Part shown: positions 20,668 through 29,243 of the stretch, in pieces
Layout of the letters: each line of letters begins with the position of its first letter
How positions within the stretch are numbered: the stretch's first letter is position 1
Translations under genes and position numbers: made by a program
Source of the DNA: Bacteroidales bacterium
Lineage (GTDB): Bacteria > Bacteroidota > Bacteroidia > Bacteroidales > UBA1715
DNA length: 36,794 nt
Direction: 5' to 3'
Assembly (NCBI GenBank): GCA_012519815.1
Contig: JAAYPM010000067.1
Location: 1-36,794 of the forward strand
Notes under the pieces: model-generated
The model's database searches: none
What the model was told of the DNA's origin: nothing
What the model saw: only the letters and a program-made list of their open reading frames with translations

Positions 20668-21852
20668 TTATTCAATAATTTCAATTACTTGCCCTGCTCC
20701 AACAGTTCTACCGCCTTCACGTATAGCAAATCGCAAACCTTTATTTATAGCTACTGGCGCTATAAGTTCTACTGAAATTGTAACGTTATCACCTGGCATA
20801 ACCATTTCCACTCCTGAAGGAAGTTGAATTTCACCTGTTACGTCAGTTGTACGAATATAGAACTGAGGACGATATTTGTTATGAAATGGAGTATGTCGTC
20901 CACCCTCTTCTTTTTTCAACACATAAATTTCAGCTTTAAATTTTTTATGTGGAGTAATTGAGCCTGGTTTACAGATAATCATTCCTCGTTTTACTTCAGT
21001 TTTATCAATACCACGTAAAAGAATTCCCACATTATCTCCAGCTTTACCTTCATCTAAAATTTTACGGAACATTTCAACTCCCGTACATGTTGATTTTAGG
21101 CTTGCACCAAAACCAATAATAGACATTTCCTCTCCTGTTCTAATAATTCCAGTTTCGATACGTCCTGTAGCTACAGTTCCTCGTCCTGTAATTGAGAACA
21201 CGTCTTCAACTGGCATAAGGAATGGTTTTTCTGTTTCACGAGGAGGAATTGGTATCCACGCATCAACAGCGTCCATAAGTTCCATTATTTTATCTTCCCA
21301 CTGAGCTTCTCCTTGAATAGCACCTAAAGCAGAACCTTGTATAATAGGTGTATTATCACCGTCAAATTCATAAAATGAAAGCAAATCACGAATTTCCATT
21401 TCTACAAGCTCTAACATTTCAGCGTCATCTACGATATCAACTTTATTCATAAACACAACTATTCGAGGCACATTTACTTGACGCGCAAGAAGTATATGCT
21501 CTCGTGTTTGAGGCATTGGACCATCAGTAGAAGCAACTACAAGAATAGCACCATCCATTTGAGCAGCACCTGTTACCATGTTTTTAACATAATCGGCGTG
21601 ACCTGGACAGTCAACGTGCGCATAATGACGATTTGCAGTTTGATACTCCACATGAGAGGTGTTAATAGTAATACCTCGTTCTTTTTCTTCTGGGGCATTG
21701 TCAATAGAGTCATAACTTCTCGTTTCAGACAATCCATTTTTCGCTAATACAGTAGTAATTGCAGCTGTTAGCGTTGTTTTTCCATGGTCTACGTGTCCAA
21801 TAGTACCAATGTTAACATGTTCTTTTGACCTATCAAATTTTTCTTTAGCCAT
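20668..21852 (-). CDS. tuf: Elongation factor Tu
   Basis: EF-Tu delivers aminoacyl-tRNA to the ribosome. I chose ATG 21852 ([14 protein letters not shown]); the track start is an upstream TTG. That gives 394 residues. The GTPase motifs are intact: GHVDHGKTT (P loop), the switch region [22 protein letters not shown], and NKVD. Domain 2 ([17 protein letters not shown]) and domain 3 ([22 protein letters not shown]) are complete. It lies between tRNA-Thr and tRNA-Trp in the translation/transcription operon. Confidence 0.98.
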   Translation of the reverse strand: MAKEKFDRSKEHVNIGTIGHVDHGKTTLTAAITTVLAKNGLSETRSYDSIDNAPEEKERGITINTSHVEYQTANRHYAHVDCPGHADYVKNMVTGAAQMDGAILVVASTDGPMPQTREHILLARQVNVPRIVVFMNKVDIVDDAEMLELVEMEIRDLLSFYEFDGDNTPIIQGSALGAIQGEAQWEDKIMELMDAVDAWIPIPPRETEKPFLMPVEDVFSITGRGTVATGRIETGIIRTGEEMSIIGFGASLKSTCTGVEMFRKILDEGKAGDNVGILLRGIDKTEVKRGMIICKPGSITPHKKFKAEIYVLKKEEGGRHTPFHNKYRPQFYIRTTDVTGEIQLPSGVEMVMPGDNVTISVELIAPVAINKGLRFAIREGGRTVGAGQVIEIIE

Positions 21853-21905
21853 TTTCAATAATTATTTATTTAACATATAAAATTTTCAAATTCATCTAAA
21901 ACTTG

Positions 21906-21977
21906 AGCCAATGACGGGAATTGAACCCGTGACCTCTTCCTTACCAAGGAAGCGCTCTACCCCTGAGCTACATCGGC
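21906..21977 (-). tRNA. tRNA-Thr (anticodon GGT)
   Basis: The minus strand folds as a 72-base cloverleaf: acceptor GCCGATG/CATTGGC (one G-U pair), D stem GCTC/GAGC, anticodon stem CTTCC/GGAAG with loop TTGGTAA (anticodon GGT), and T stem ACGGG/CCCGT with loop TTCAATT. The CCA tail is not encoded. It is the first gene after the tuf-operon promoter. Confidence 0.97.
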
Positions 21978-22022
21978 TAATTCAACTCAGAGACACGTAA
22001 CAATCCCCGAAAAATTGGACTG

Positions 22023-22052
22023 CAAATTTATACTTTTTTTATATAAAACAAA
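22023..22052 (-). promoter_or_regulatory. Promoter of the tRNA-Thr/tuf/secE-nusG-rpl-rpoBC operon
   Basis: On the minus strand TTTG (22049-22052) is followed after 18 bases by TAAATTTG (22023-22030), close to the Bacteroidota consensus. Transcription would begin roughly 40 bases before tRNA-Thr. It is the best promoter seen upstream of the whole operon. Confidence 0.65.
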
Positions 22053-22066
22053 AAAAATAAAATTTT

Positions 22067-22366
22067 TTATTGTATTTCTTGTTTTCCTTTTATTTTTTTA
22101 ATTTGTCGTCTCAGCGCCTCAACAGCTTTATCAACAGACTCTTCAAACGATTTAGCAAGTTTTTTTGCGAACAAATCATTTCCTGGTATCGAAATTTTAA
22201 TTTCAGTTTCTTTATTTTCTTCATTAGAAGTATTTATAACTTTAAAAAAAAACTCTGCTGAAATTAAAAAATCAGAAAATGTAGCAAGTTTATTAATTTT
22301 TTTTGTTGCAAAATCTTTTAGTTTTGCATCTGCCTTAAAACCTACTGATTGTATTTTCACTTCCAT
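22067..22366 (-). CDS. hpf: Ribosome hibernation promoting factor, short form (HPF/RaiA family)
   Basis: HPF/RaiA-family proteins bind the 30S subunit in the mRNA/tRNA channel and store inactive ribosomes in stationary phase. The 99-residue product is the short form, with one beta-alpha-beta domain: MEVKIQSVGFKADAKLKDFATKKINKL and the typical EIKISIPGNDLFAKKLAKSFEESVDKAVEALRRQIKK. It lacks the C-terminal dimerisation domain of long HPF. It lies 13 bases after xerC, in the rpsU-xerC-hpf cluster. Confidence 0.93.
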   Translation of the reverse strand: MEVKIQSVGFKADAKLKDFATKKINKLATFSDFLISAEFFFKVINTSNEENKETEIKISIPGNDLFAKKLAKSFEESVDKAVEALRRQIKKIKGKQEIQ

Positions 22367-22379
22367 AACTTAAAACATG

Positions 22380-23273
22380 TTAATTTCTCGGATGAGATTG
22401 TTTATAAATATTTTTTAATTTTTCAAATGAATTGTGTGTATAAATTTGTGTTGCCGATAAACTGGCATGTCCTAATAGTTCTTTAATATCATTTAAGTCG
22501 GCACCTTCATTTAATAAATGCGTAGCAAACGTATGACGTAACACATGTGGACTTTTCTTTTCTATTGTCGAAATTTGTGCTATATACTTCTTAACAACTC
22601 TATATACTAAGTTTTCATATGCTGGTTTGCCTTTTTCTGTTATTAATAAAAATGAATGTTCATCTGCTATTTTATTTCGCTCCTCAATATAATCTGCAAC
22701 ATGTTGCATTGTTTCTGATAATACGGGAACAATTCTTTCTTTATTGCGTTTTCCATATATTTTAATTGTTTTCATAGCAAAATCTATAGAAAAAACATGC
22801 AAATTTAACAATTCCGAACGCCTCATTCCCGTAGCATATAACAATTCAATAATAAGTTTGTCTCGCATTGCTATAAATCCTTCGCCAAAATCAATAGAAT
22901 CTAATAATGTATTCATAGATTTTTTTTCAACAAAAAACGGCAATCGTTTTTTTGTTTTTAACGAACGGATTTTTTGCACAGGATTATATGATATTGCATA
23001 AATTCTTTGCAAAAAATAAAAAAATGAACGCACTGCTGTTATTTTTCGATTTATTGTCCGTGGACTTAAATCTTGTTCAGATAAATAAACTATCCAATTT
23101 CGGATATCTTTGTCAGTACATTCATTAATTTTAATTGTATCAATGAACGATAAAAACCCTTGCAGGTCTAATGAATATGATGAAATAGTATGCTTTGAAC
23201 TTCTTTTTTCGAATTCTAAATAATTCAAAAAAGATTGTAATAATTCCTGAGATTCTCCCGAATTATTGTTCAT
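22380..23273 (-). CDS. xerC: Tyrosine recombinase XerC/XerD type
   Basis: Xer recombinases resolve chromosome dimers at dif. I chose ATG 23273 (MNNNSGESQELL), giving 297 residues. The N-terminal SAM-like core-binding domain (FLNYLEFEKRSSKHTISSYSLDLQGF) precedes a catalytic domain with all active residues visible: Arg in ATGMRRSELL (about 152), Lys in YGKRNKERIVP (about 175), HVLRHTF (His 243, Arg 246), LGHASL (His 269) and the nucleophile in QIYTH (Tyr 278). It overlaps the last codons of rpsU by 11 bases. Its position between rpsU and hpf is the usual Bacteroidota one, pointing to the housekeeping recombinase rather than a mobile-element integrase. Confidence 0.93.
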   Translation of the reverse strand: MNNNSGESQELLQSFLNYLEFEKRSSKHTISSYSLDLQGFLSFIDTIKINECTDKDIRNWIVYLSEQDLSPRTINRKITAVRSFFYFLQRIYAISYNPVQKIRSLKTKKRLPFFVEKKSMNTLLDSIDFGEGFIAMRDKLIIELLYATGMRRSELLNLHVFSIDFAMKTIKIYGKRNKERIVPVLSETMQHVADYIEERNKIADEHSFLLITEKGKPAYENLVYRVVKKYIAQISTIEKKSPHVLRHTFATHLLNEGADLNDIKELLGHASLSATQIYTHNSFEKLKNIYKQSHPRN

Positions 23274-23457
23274 CAGCAATTTGCATTTGCTGTTTATAAA
23301 CAGCTTTCATGCGTTGTTCTCGCGCTATAATAGAAGGCTTCGAAAACGCTTGTCGACTCCGTAATTCACGAACAACACCAGTTTTTTCAAATTTTCTTTT
23401 GAATTTTTTCAGTGCTCTATCAATGTTTTCACCTTCTTTAACAGGTACAATAATCAT
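23263..23457 (-). CDS. rpsU: 30S ribosomal protein S21
   Basis: S21 is a small basic protein of the 30S platform near the anti-Shine-Dalgarno end of 16S rRNA. The 64-residue product begins MIIVPVKEGENIDRALKKFKRKFEKTG and ends with the basic helix (REQRMKAVYKQQMQI). It is the first gene of the rpsU-xerC-hpf operon and has a nearly ideal Bacteroidota promoter 40 bases upstream. Its 3' end overlaps the xerC start, suggesting coupled translation. Confidence 0.96.
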   Translation of the reverse strand: MIIVPVKEGENIDRALKKFKRKFEKTGVVRELRSRQAFSKPSIIAREQRMKAVYKQQMQIADEQ

Positions 23458-23496
23458 AATAATGTATTTTGATAATAATAATTAAAAAATAGTTTG

Positions 23497-23528
23497 CAAA
23501 TGTATAAATTTCAATTGTTTTCAACAAA
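23497..23528 (-). promoter_or_regulatory. Consensus promoter of rpsU-xerC-hpf
   Basis: On the minus strand TTTG (23525-23528), exactly 20 bases, then TACATTTG (23497-23504) match both boxes of the Bacteroidota consensus. It is the strongest promoter match in the window and lies immediately upstream of rpsU. Confidence 0.8.
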
Positions 23529-23536
23529 TATTTTAC

Positions 23537-24397
23537 TCAAAATGTTTTTAAATATATTGAAAGCTTTAAATACTCTTCATTTGTAAGTATGTTTTCATGC
23601 AATAAATCCAAAACTTGCACATTTGTTTTTTGAATACGTATATAATTTAAAATATCTTTTGCTCGATAATATCCACAATATGGGTGAGACTGCAAATCAG
23701 CAAATTGCGCTGTGTTTAAATTAATTTTAACTATATGAGAAGTATCTACATAACACCTATCTTTCAACGTAGCAACTAAATTGCTATCTATAGAATATAC
23801 TTCTTGCAATTGCAACACACTATAAAAGCCGCCTAATTTTTCACGATATTCTATTATTTTTTGTGCTCTAAATTCACCAATACCTTTAATTTTCATTAAA
23901 TCGTGCGATGTTGCTGTGTTTATTTCTACGGCTTGTACTGTATCACGATAGTTTTTAGTAGAAATTTGTTTTGTGTAATTTGATTTTTTGACTTTACGTA
24001 TATTACTTTCAACAAACACATATAAGCTCAACATTTCAAATTGTTTTTGAGAAATTCCGTATATTTTTAACAAATCATTTTTTGAATAAAACACTCCTCC
24101 TTTATTTCTATAATTACAAATGGTTTTTGCTTGTTTTTCTGAGAAACCAACCGCTAAAAAATCATCATACACGGCTGTGTTTAAATTAATTAAAGTATCT
24201 TTAATGCGTGTTTTTTGAACATCTTTATATAAGGCTTTTGATTTAACACGAGGCTTTTGCAAAACAAAATCATAATGCTGCGGTTCAGAATATGTATTGT
24301 ATATAGCATACATACTACATCCAACACATATGCATACTATATATAATACTATACTTTTAGTAAGTTGATTAAAATATTGCGGACGTATAAATTTCAA
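23537..24397 (-). CDS. ComEA-like helix-hairpin-helix protein with N-terminal membrane anchor
   Basis: The 286-residue product has one membrane segment near the N-terminus (SIVLYIVCICVGCSMYAIY, about 15-33) and then three helix-hairpin-helix units: INLNTAVYDDFLAVGFSEKQAKTI, VEINTATSHDLMKIKGIGEFRAQKI (the best match to ComEA) and INLNTAQFADLQSHPYCGYYRAKDI. Such domains bind DNA non-specifically; ComEA proteins receive DNA at the cell envelope during uptake. No other competence gene is visible here, so the role remains open. The start is a TTG preceded directly by an in-frame stop. A good promoter lies 40 bases upstream. Confidence 0.85.
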   Translation of the reverse strand: MKFIRPQYFNQLTKSIVLYIVCICVGCSMYAIYNTYSEPQHYDFVLQKPRVKSKALYKDVQKTRIKDTLINLNTAVYDDFLAVGFSEKQAKTICNYRNKGGVFYSKNDLLKIYGISQKQFEMLSLYVFVESNIRKVKKSNYTKQISTKNYRDTVQAVEINTATSHDLMKIKGIGEFRAQKIIEYREKLGGFYSVLQLQEVYSIDSNLVATLKDRCYVDTSHIVKINLNTAQFADLQSHPYCGYYRAKDILNYIRIQKTNVQVLDLLHENILTNEEYLKLSIYLKTF

Positions 24398-24436
24398 TTA
24401 TAGGTGTTTTTTTGTATAAAAAATAACGGCTTTTTG

Positions 24437-24466
24437 CAAAAATATACTTTATGTTGTAAAACACAA
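24437..24466 (-). promoter_or_regulatory. Promoter of the ComEA-like gene
   Basis: On the minus strand TTG (24464-24466), 19 bases, then TATTTTTG (24437-24444) fit the Bacteroidota consensus apart from G instead of T before the TTG. It lies in the 87-base gap after tamL, so the gene need not depend on tamL transcription. Confidence 0.6.
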
Positions 24467-24484
24467 CCAACTAAAAACATTTAT

Positions 24485-26797
24485 TTAAAAAGGATATCCT
24501 ATTCCTATATTTATATTAAAATCGTTACGTGTTATGTTTCGATTACCCCAAATAAAATGCGAGTTACTTCCTTGAATTGGAAAAGGTTCTCGAATTTTAG
24601 TACCCAAATCGATACGAAACACAAAAAACGACAAATCAAAACGGAAGCCATATCCAGCAGCTACTGCAAATTCTTTAAAAAAAGAATTCATAAAAAACTC
24701 TGCACCCACTAATTCATTATTGCGAAATGCCCATATGTTTCCAACATCTATAAATAAAGCTCCGTTGAGCCATCGCGACATAGGAAATCGAAACTCAAAA
24801 TTTGCTTCTAATTTAATATCACCCAAATTATACTGCATTGTGCTAATTGTATCAATATGAGAGCCTAAACCAAGCGTTCGGGCAGACCATCCACGCATAC
24901 TATTTGCTCCTCCTGCATAATATTTTTTCACACTTGGCATCCAATCTGAATTTAAATACGGAGCAGCAATTCCTCCAAATAATCTCGTTACAAAACTTGT
25001 GCGTTTTGTGAAAAGTGAGTAATGTCTAAAATCAAGTTCGGCTTTTACGTATTGTGCAAATATCACATTAAATGTTTCATATTGAAAACTTTCATTGGGT
25101 GTTTGGTTCAGTATTTTATTTGTTAAATACAGGACATTACCTGAACTTTCCACATAAAATTTTAGATAATGATAATTACGAAAAGCACTTGGATTTCTAT
25201 TAGAAAATACAAATGAATAATTAGAACTATATATTACATAATCCTCATAACTATATTTATAATAATCTTTGCTGGCAATAAATTTTTGAAATTCTTCAGT
25301 GGCATCATAATATATATAACTCACATCAAAAGGGTGTAAATAATGAGTTAAATAATTATTGCCCAACCACATATATCCATATGAAAAATTTGAAATTGGA
25401 CGAGTAAAAAGCGTTGTTTTATTATAATTGTATGCGATTTTAAAATTTGTTACTGGTCGGTATTTTCTATCAAACTTTGCAGGCTTATAGGGAGATAAGA
25501 ATTTTGGTATTTCTAATTTCATTTCAATTCCATATTCATACGTATTAAAAAGACGAAATCCCTCACCATCTGTTTTTAACGATCGATTATATTCGGCATT
25601 TGCTAAAGCACGAATTTGAAAATTTTCGGCTCCACGCAGTATGTTTTTATTCATATATGACACATTTGCTTCGGCTCCCCAATCCCCTGCTGTATTTCGC
25701 CCCTCTAATTCAACCGAAAATGCCTGTTGTGTAACACGAGAAATTTGAATAGAACAATCTATATATGTATATATACTGTCTAAAGAAGGCACCTCATCAA
25801 ATGAAACAGTTACAATTTTGAACAAATTATTTCTACTCAACTGACGATGTGTTCGTTGCACACGAGAATAATTATACAATTCATTATTTTCAATATAATT
25901 TGCACGAGCAATTACTTCAGGTTTTACATACATTGAATCTTGATACACAAATGTTGTAAATTCATCATAATCAAAAACATATTTTTTATCACGAGTCGAA
26001 TACGTATCAGCAGAAAAATCAGGATATATTATTGTTTTTCTGATTTTATATTGAGGATACATTTGATTTGATGTTTTTGAATTTGGCACAATTCCAATTG
26101 TTAACGCAACCTGCAAATCACCCACAGTGGTGTCAGCAGTATAATACAAATCGCGTATAGAAAACGAATAATAACCATGATTATGTATGCTATTTGTAAG
26201 ACGCTGTCGTTCTTCAAGAAGGGTTTGAATATCAAACGGATTATCTTTCACAAGCAAAGAACGCGATGCATTGTCTTTAATTATTTTCGCCAAATTAGTA
26301 TCAGGAATTTCATATTGAATACTTTGAATTTTATATGGTTCTCCTGTTTTAATTTTATAAGCAACATGTATTTTTTGTTTATTACATTTTGGCTTCACAG
26401 AATAATCAATAATAGAGGAATAATATCCACGTTCTTTCATGTAAATTTCAAATTGCTGCAAGGTTTTTTGCAAGGCAAGAGAATCATAAATCACAGGTGG
26501 TTCTCCTATAGTTTCACGTATCCACCTTCCTAATTTGTTTTCAGATTTTGCAAATACATTATGCACACGCAAATGAAATAAAAACCCTACTGTTTTTCTA
26601 TTTGGCTTTTGACGAACATAGTTCATCATATCATCAGAATCAATTTTATTAGTAGAAATTGAAATTTTGTTTTTTACCACTATTTTTTGATGTGGTTCAA
26701 GATGACGTGTAGCAGAGCATGAAGTAAATACAATAGAAATTATTAAAATCGTAAGAAGATTTAGCAATACTGAACAATATGGGTTTTTGTATTTCAA
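24485..26797 (-). CDS. tamL: TamL: BamA/TamA-family outer-membrane lipoprotein
   Basis: The 770-residue product is an Omp85-family barrel protein. Unlike TamA or BamA it carries a lipoprotein signal (LTILIISIVFTSC, then SATRHLEPHQ), the hallmark of the Bacteroidota TamL branch. After it come POTRA-type domains (e.g. GEPYKIQSIQYEIPD and LTNSIHNHGYYSFSIRDLYYTAD) and a C-terminal 16-strand-type barrel with the family signature near the end (YYAGGANSMRGWSARTLGLG, then FRFPMSRWLNGALFIDVGNIWAF) and a terminal Phe. It presumably inserts or lipidates outer-membrane components. No tamB is visible beside it; the neighbours are a ComEA-like gene and, divergently, an RNA methylase. The tamL/SpoU/porT/ubiE cluster recurs in Bacteroidota. 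Confidence 0.9.
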   Translation of the reverse strand: MKYKNPYCSVLLNLLTILIISIVFTSCSATRHLEPHQKIVVKNKISISTNKIDSDDMMNYVRQKPNRKTVGFLFHLRVHNVFAKSENKLGRWIRETIGEPPVIYDSLALQKTLQQFEIYMKERGYYSSIIDYSVKPKCNKQKIHVAYKIKTGEPYKIQSIQYEIPDTNLAKIIKDNASRSLLVKDNPFDIQTLLEERQRLTNSIHNHGYYSFSIRDLYYTADTTVGDLQVALTIGIVPNSKTSNQMYPQYKIRKTIIYPDFSADTYSTRDKKYVFDYDEFTTFVYQDSMYVKPEVIARANYIENNELYNYSRVQRTHRQLSRNNLFKIVTVSFDEVPSLDSIYTYIDCSIQISRVTQQAFSVELEGRNTAGDWGAEANVSYMNKNILRGAENFQIRALANAEYNRSLKTDGEGFRLFNTYEYGIEMKLEIPKFLSPYKPAKFDRKYRPVTNFKIAYNYNKTTLFTRPISNFSYGYMWLGNNYLTHYLHPFDVSYIYYDATEEFQKFIASKDYYKYSYEDYVIYSSNYSFVFSNRNPSAFRNYHYLKFYVESSGNVLYLTNKILNQTPNESFQYETFNVIFAQYVKAELDFRHYSLFTKRTSFVTRLFGGIAAPYLNSDWMPSVKKYYAGGANSMRGWSARTLGLGSHIDTISTMQYNLGDIKLEANFEFRFPMSRWLNGALFIDVGNIWAFRNNELVGAEFFMNSFFKEFAVAAGYGFRFDLSFFVFRIDLGTKIREPFPIQGSNSHFIWGNRNITRNDFNINIGIGYPF

Positions 26798-26804
26798 TTT
26801 ATTG

Positions 26805-26823
26805 TATTTTTGACAAAAATACG
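26805..26823. promoter_or_regulatory. 19-base palindrome with two opposed -7 boxes (tamL / RNA methylase)
   Basis: GTATTTTTGACAAAAATAC is a perfect palindrome around one base. It contains TATTTTTG on the plus strand (26806-26813) and TATTTTTG on the minus strand (26815-26822), each an exact TAnnTTTG box facing its own gene. It sits in the 46-base gap between two divergent genes. A -33 box is not clear on either side. Confidence 0.6.
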
Positions 26824-26843
26824 ATTAACATGCATGTTTTAGT

Positions 26844-27590
26844 ATGATTAGTAAAAATAAAATAAAACAATTACAGCAATTTCATCAAAAAAAACAGAGA
26901 GATGCACATTCTGTGTTTTTTATTGAAGGTGCAAAATTAGTTGAAGAGGCACTTCAAAGCGATTTCATAATTCGTGAAATATACGCAACTGAATCATGGA
27001 TAAAAAAAAACTCACATATTCAATCGTTAATTACGCAAGCAGCAGATGAGGAACTTAAAAAAATAAGTCTTTTAAAAACGGTGCCCGAAGTTTGGGCATT
27101 AGTTGAACAAAAAAAAACAACTTTTCCACACCATCAAACAGGCTTGATTCTTGTGTTAGACAACATTCAAGACCCTGGCAATATGGGTTCAATCCTTAGA
27201 ACCGCCGATTGGTTTGGCATTTCACACATAGTATGTTCTCCTGATTGTGTTGATATATACAATCCTAAAGTTGTACAAGCAAGCATGGGAGCAATTTTTC
27301 GAGTGTCGGTACATATTTCAAATATTTCAGAATATATACCACAATCGAAACTTCCTGTTTTTGGTGCATTTTTAGAAGGGAAAAACATTTTTACCGAACA
27401 TATTCCTCAGAATGCTATTATTGTTATGGGCAACGAAGGTAAGGGCATTTCAGAATCAGTTACAAAACATATAAATACAAAAATTCACATACCTTCATTT
27501 GCTTCAGGAAAAGGTTCTGAATCTTTAAATGTGAGCGTTGCTACAGCTATTATATGTGCAGAATACAGGAGAAAAAATGCAGGCGTGTAA
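26844..27590 (+). CDS. TrmH/SpoU-family RNA 2'-O-methyltransferase
   Basis: The 248-residue product is a second SpoU-family ribose methyltransferase. The start carries the substrate-binding domain pattern (ISKNKIKQLQQFHQKKQRDAHSVFFIEG). The knot motifs are LDNIQDPGNMGSILRTADWFG (about 105-125), VMGNEGKGIS (about 193) and IPSFASGKGSESLNVSVATAI (about 215). This form is commonly called an RNA methyltransferase of the TrmH/RsmE-like SpoU class; the target RNA and position cannot be told from sequence. It diverges from tamL and converges with porT, with only 20 bases to the porT stop. Confidence 0.92.
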   Translation: MISKNKIKQLQQFHQKKQRDAHSVFFIEGAKLVEEALQSDFIIREIYATESWIKKNSHIQSLITQAADEELKKISLLKTVPEVWALVEQKKTTFPHHQTGLILVLDNIQDPGNMGSILRTADWFGISHIVCSPDCVDIYNPKVVQASMGAIFRVSVHISNISEYIPQSKLPVFGAFLEGKNIFTEHIPQNAIIVMGNEGKGISESVTKHINTKIHIPSFASGKGSESLNVSVATAIICAEYRRKNAGV

Positions 27591-27610
27591 CCTAATTATG
27601 TAACACTATA

Positions 27611-28342
27611 TTATTCAAAATGGAACGAAAAAATAAGCATTTTTGATTTAAGTTCATCAATAACTCTTACATATTCAATAGGATCGTAAATCAAGAGATT
27701 ACGAAGCCCAAAGCTTAATTTTACCTCGGTAGAAAATTTAAAATACACCAAATACCAGTCAATGCCAAAACCAAATTCATAATAATAATCAAGAGGGCGT
27801 TGTTTAATAGAATAATCAGTATTTTCTTTCAGCACCCGTTTTGTTTCCAAATCATATTTTAAAGCCATGCCTGCAATAAGATACATTCTATAATTATTAA
27901 TTCGATTTGCTCGAAATTTAACAGAAAGAGGAGCGTCAAGGTGTATTGACGAAAGTTTCATATTATATTGATAGAACACCATTTCGTCGATTTTAGATAA
28001 ATCTCGCATTTTATACACAAGGTTTCTTTGTCCGAAAATCATACCTGGCAAAAAGCGGAGATTAAAATGTTCTCCCATGCGAAGATCACTCACAATTCCA
28101 AGATTAATTCCTATTGTTCTGGCGGGGTCAACGCGATATACCGAATCGGTAGAATGTGCAAACAGCATATATTTTGAAGGAAAAATGCGATAATCTAAGC
28201 GATTAAATCCAAGCGTAAAGCCCAAATGAAACGGACGTTTATCATAACCAGGATTATGTTGTATTTTTCTTTTTTGAGCATACGAAGCATTTGTCGTAAA
28301 ACAGCAACAAAGTAAAACAAAAACAAAATGCTTAAAAGACAT
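27611..28342 (-). CDS. porT: Type IX secretion protein PorT (SprT)
   Basis: PorT is an outer-membrane beta-barrel protein needed for type IX secretion of surface proteins and, in gliders, for motility. The 243-residue product has a signal peptide (MSFKHFVFVLLCCCFTTNASYAQ) and a barrel-like pattern of alternating strands: HLGFTLGFNRLDYRI, TIGINLGIVSDLRMGEHFNLRFLPGM and the end of the chain SFHFE. The RFLPGMIFGQRNLVY stretch is typical of PorT. Its partner ubiE lies 65 bases upstream on the same strand, the conserved arrangement. Its presence indicates that this organism has type IX secretion, although no other por genes are in the window. Confidence 0.9.
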   Translation of the reverse strand: MSFKHFVFVLLCCCFTTNASYAQKRKIQHNPGYDKRPFHLGFTLGFNRLDYRIFPSKYMLFAHSTDSVYRVDPARTIGINLGIVSDLRMGEHFNLRFLPGMIFGQRNLVYKMRDLSKIDEMVFYQYNMKLSSIHLDAPLSVKFRANRINNYRMYLIAGMALKYDLETKRVLKENTDYSIKQRPLDYYYEFGFGIDWYLVYFKFSTEVKLSFGLRNLLIYDPIEYVRVIDELKSKMLIFSFHFE

Positions 28343-28407
28343 GTCCCTTTTTTACGAATTAATCAACTGAAAAACAGAAAATGTAACGTTTTATTGCTCA
28401 TCAAAAA

Positions 28408-29130
28408 TTACTTTTCACAAATATATAAACTTACTATGCCAAAAGACAATGGAAAATGCATTGTTTTTGAAAAACCTGCATGAGTTACATGTTTCACAAA
28501 CGCATTACCATATGGAAAAACATCAACCGATTCGGGCAGATATGTATATGCACCCATATCTTTCGAAAATAATGTACCAATTATGGGCAAAATTTTTTTA
28601 AAATAAAAAAAATACAACTGTTTGATTGGAAATTGTGTTGGTTTAGAAAACTCTAAAATAACCGCAACGCCATTTGGTTTTAAAACCCTATATATTTCAG
28701 ACAATCCGCGATTGAAGTTTTCAAAATTCCTTACGCCAAAAGCCACTGTTACAGCATCAAACGAAGTTTCAGAAAATTGCAAGTTTTCAGAATCCCCCAC
28801 ATGTACCGTAATTTGATGTGCAAGTCTTTTTTTTAAAATTTTCTGCTCTGCTTTCGCAAGCATATTTTCAGAAATATCAACACCAACAACAGAACTTAAC
28901 GGCATTTTACGTGCAATAGCAATAGCAAAATCGCCTGTTCCTGTGGCTATATCCAAAATGTGTGTAGGATTATATTTTTGCAACTTACGCACCGCACGCT
29001 TTCTCCATATTTTATCAATCCCCAACGACAATAAACGATTTAAAAAATCATATGAATGAGCAATGCTATTAAACATGTGTGCAACTTGCTGTTTTTTTGA
29101 TGAATGCGAATTTTTATACGGAATTGTCAT
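28408..29130 (-). CDS. ubiE: Demethylmenaquinone methyltransferase
   Basis: MenG/UbiE adds the ring methyl group in the last step of menaquinone synthesis, using SAM. The 240-residue product has the family start (VAHMFNSIAHSYDFLNRLLSLGIDKIWRKRAV), the SAM-binding motif I (ILDIATGTGDFAIAIA, about 58-73), acidic VGVDISENMLAKAE, and the signature VTVAFGVRNFENFNRGLSEIYRVLKP. Bacteroidota use menaquinone, so menG is the better functional name. It probably heads a ubiE-porT transcript and diverges from the TPR genes. Confidence 0.95.
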   Translation of the reverse strand: MTIPYKNSHSSKKQQVAHMFNSIAHSYDFLNRLLSLGIDKIWRKRAVRKLQKYNPTHILDIATGTGDFAIAIARKMPLSSVVGVDISENMLAKAEQKILKKRLAHQITVHVGDSENLQFSETSFDAVTVAFGVRNFENFNRGLSEIYRVLKPNGVAVILEFSKPTQFPIKQLYFFYFKKILPIIGTLFSKDMGAYTYLPESVDVFPYGNAFVKHVTHAGFSKTMHFPLSFGIVSLYICEK

Positions 29131-29143
29131 TTGTTTTTTTTTA

Positions 29144-29151
29144 CAAATATA
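29144..29151 (-). promoter_or_regulatory. Promoter -7 box of ubiE-porT
   Basis: TATATTTG on the minus strand matches TAnnTTTG, 14 bases before the ubiE ATG. No clear TTTG lies at the right distance, so only half of the promoter is supported. Confidence 0.4.
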
Positions 29152-29213
29152 AATATCTCACGATAAGACTTTGTGAAAAAAGTTAAAAATCGTAAAATTT
29201 ACATTTGTTTTTA

Positions 29214-29221
29214 TATCTTTG
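29214..29221 (+). promoter_or_regulatory. Promoter -7 box of the TPR/TPR/SprB-like genes
   Basis: TATCTTTG matches TAnnTTTG, 23 bases before the first TPR gene. The nearest upstream TTTG (29170-29173) is too far to be a normal -33 box. It is the only candidate promoter seen for the three plus-strand genes that follow. Confidence 0.45.
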
Positions 29222-29243
29222 TGCAATGAATAATTAAAAAAAC

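Noticed and set aside
22380-23273. XerC-like gene as a mobile-element integrase
   Set aside because: It sits in the conserved rpsU-xerC-hpf order, beside no attachment-site repeats or cargo genes; although a tRNA is near, its 3' end is not duplicated in the window as far as I can see.
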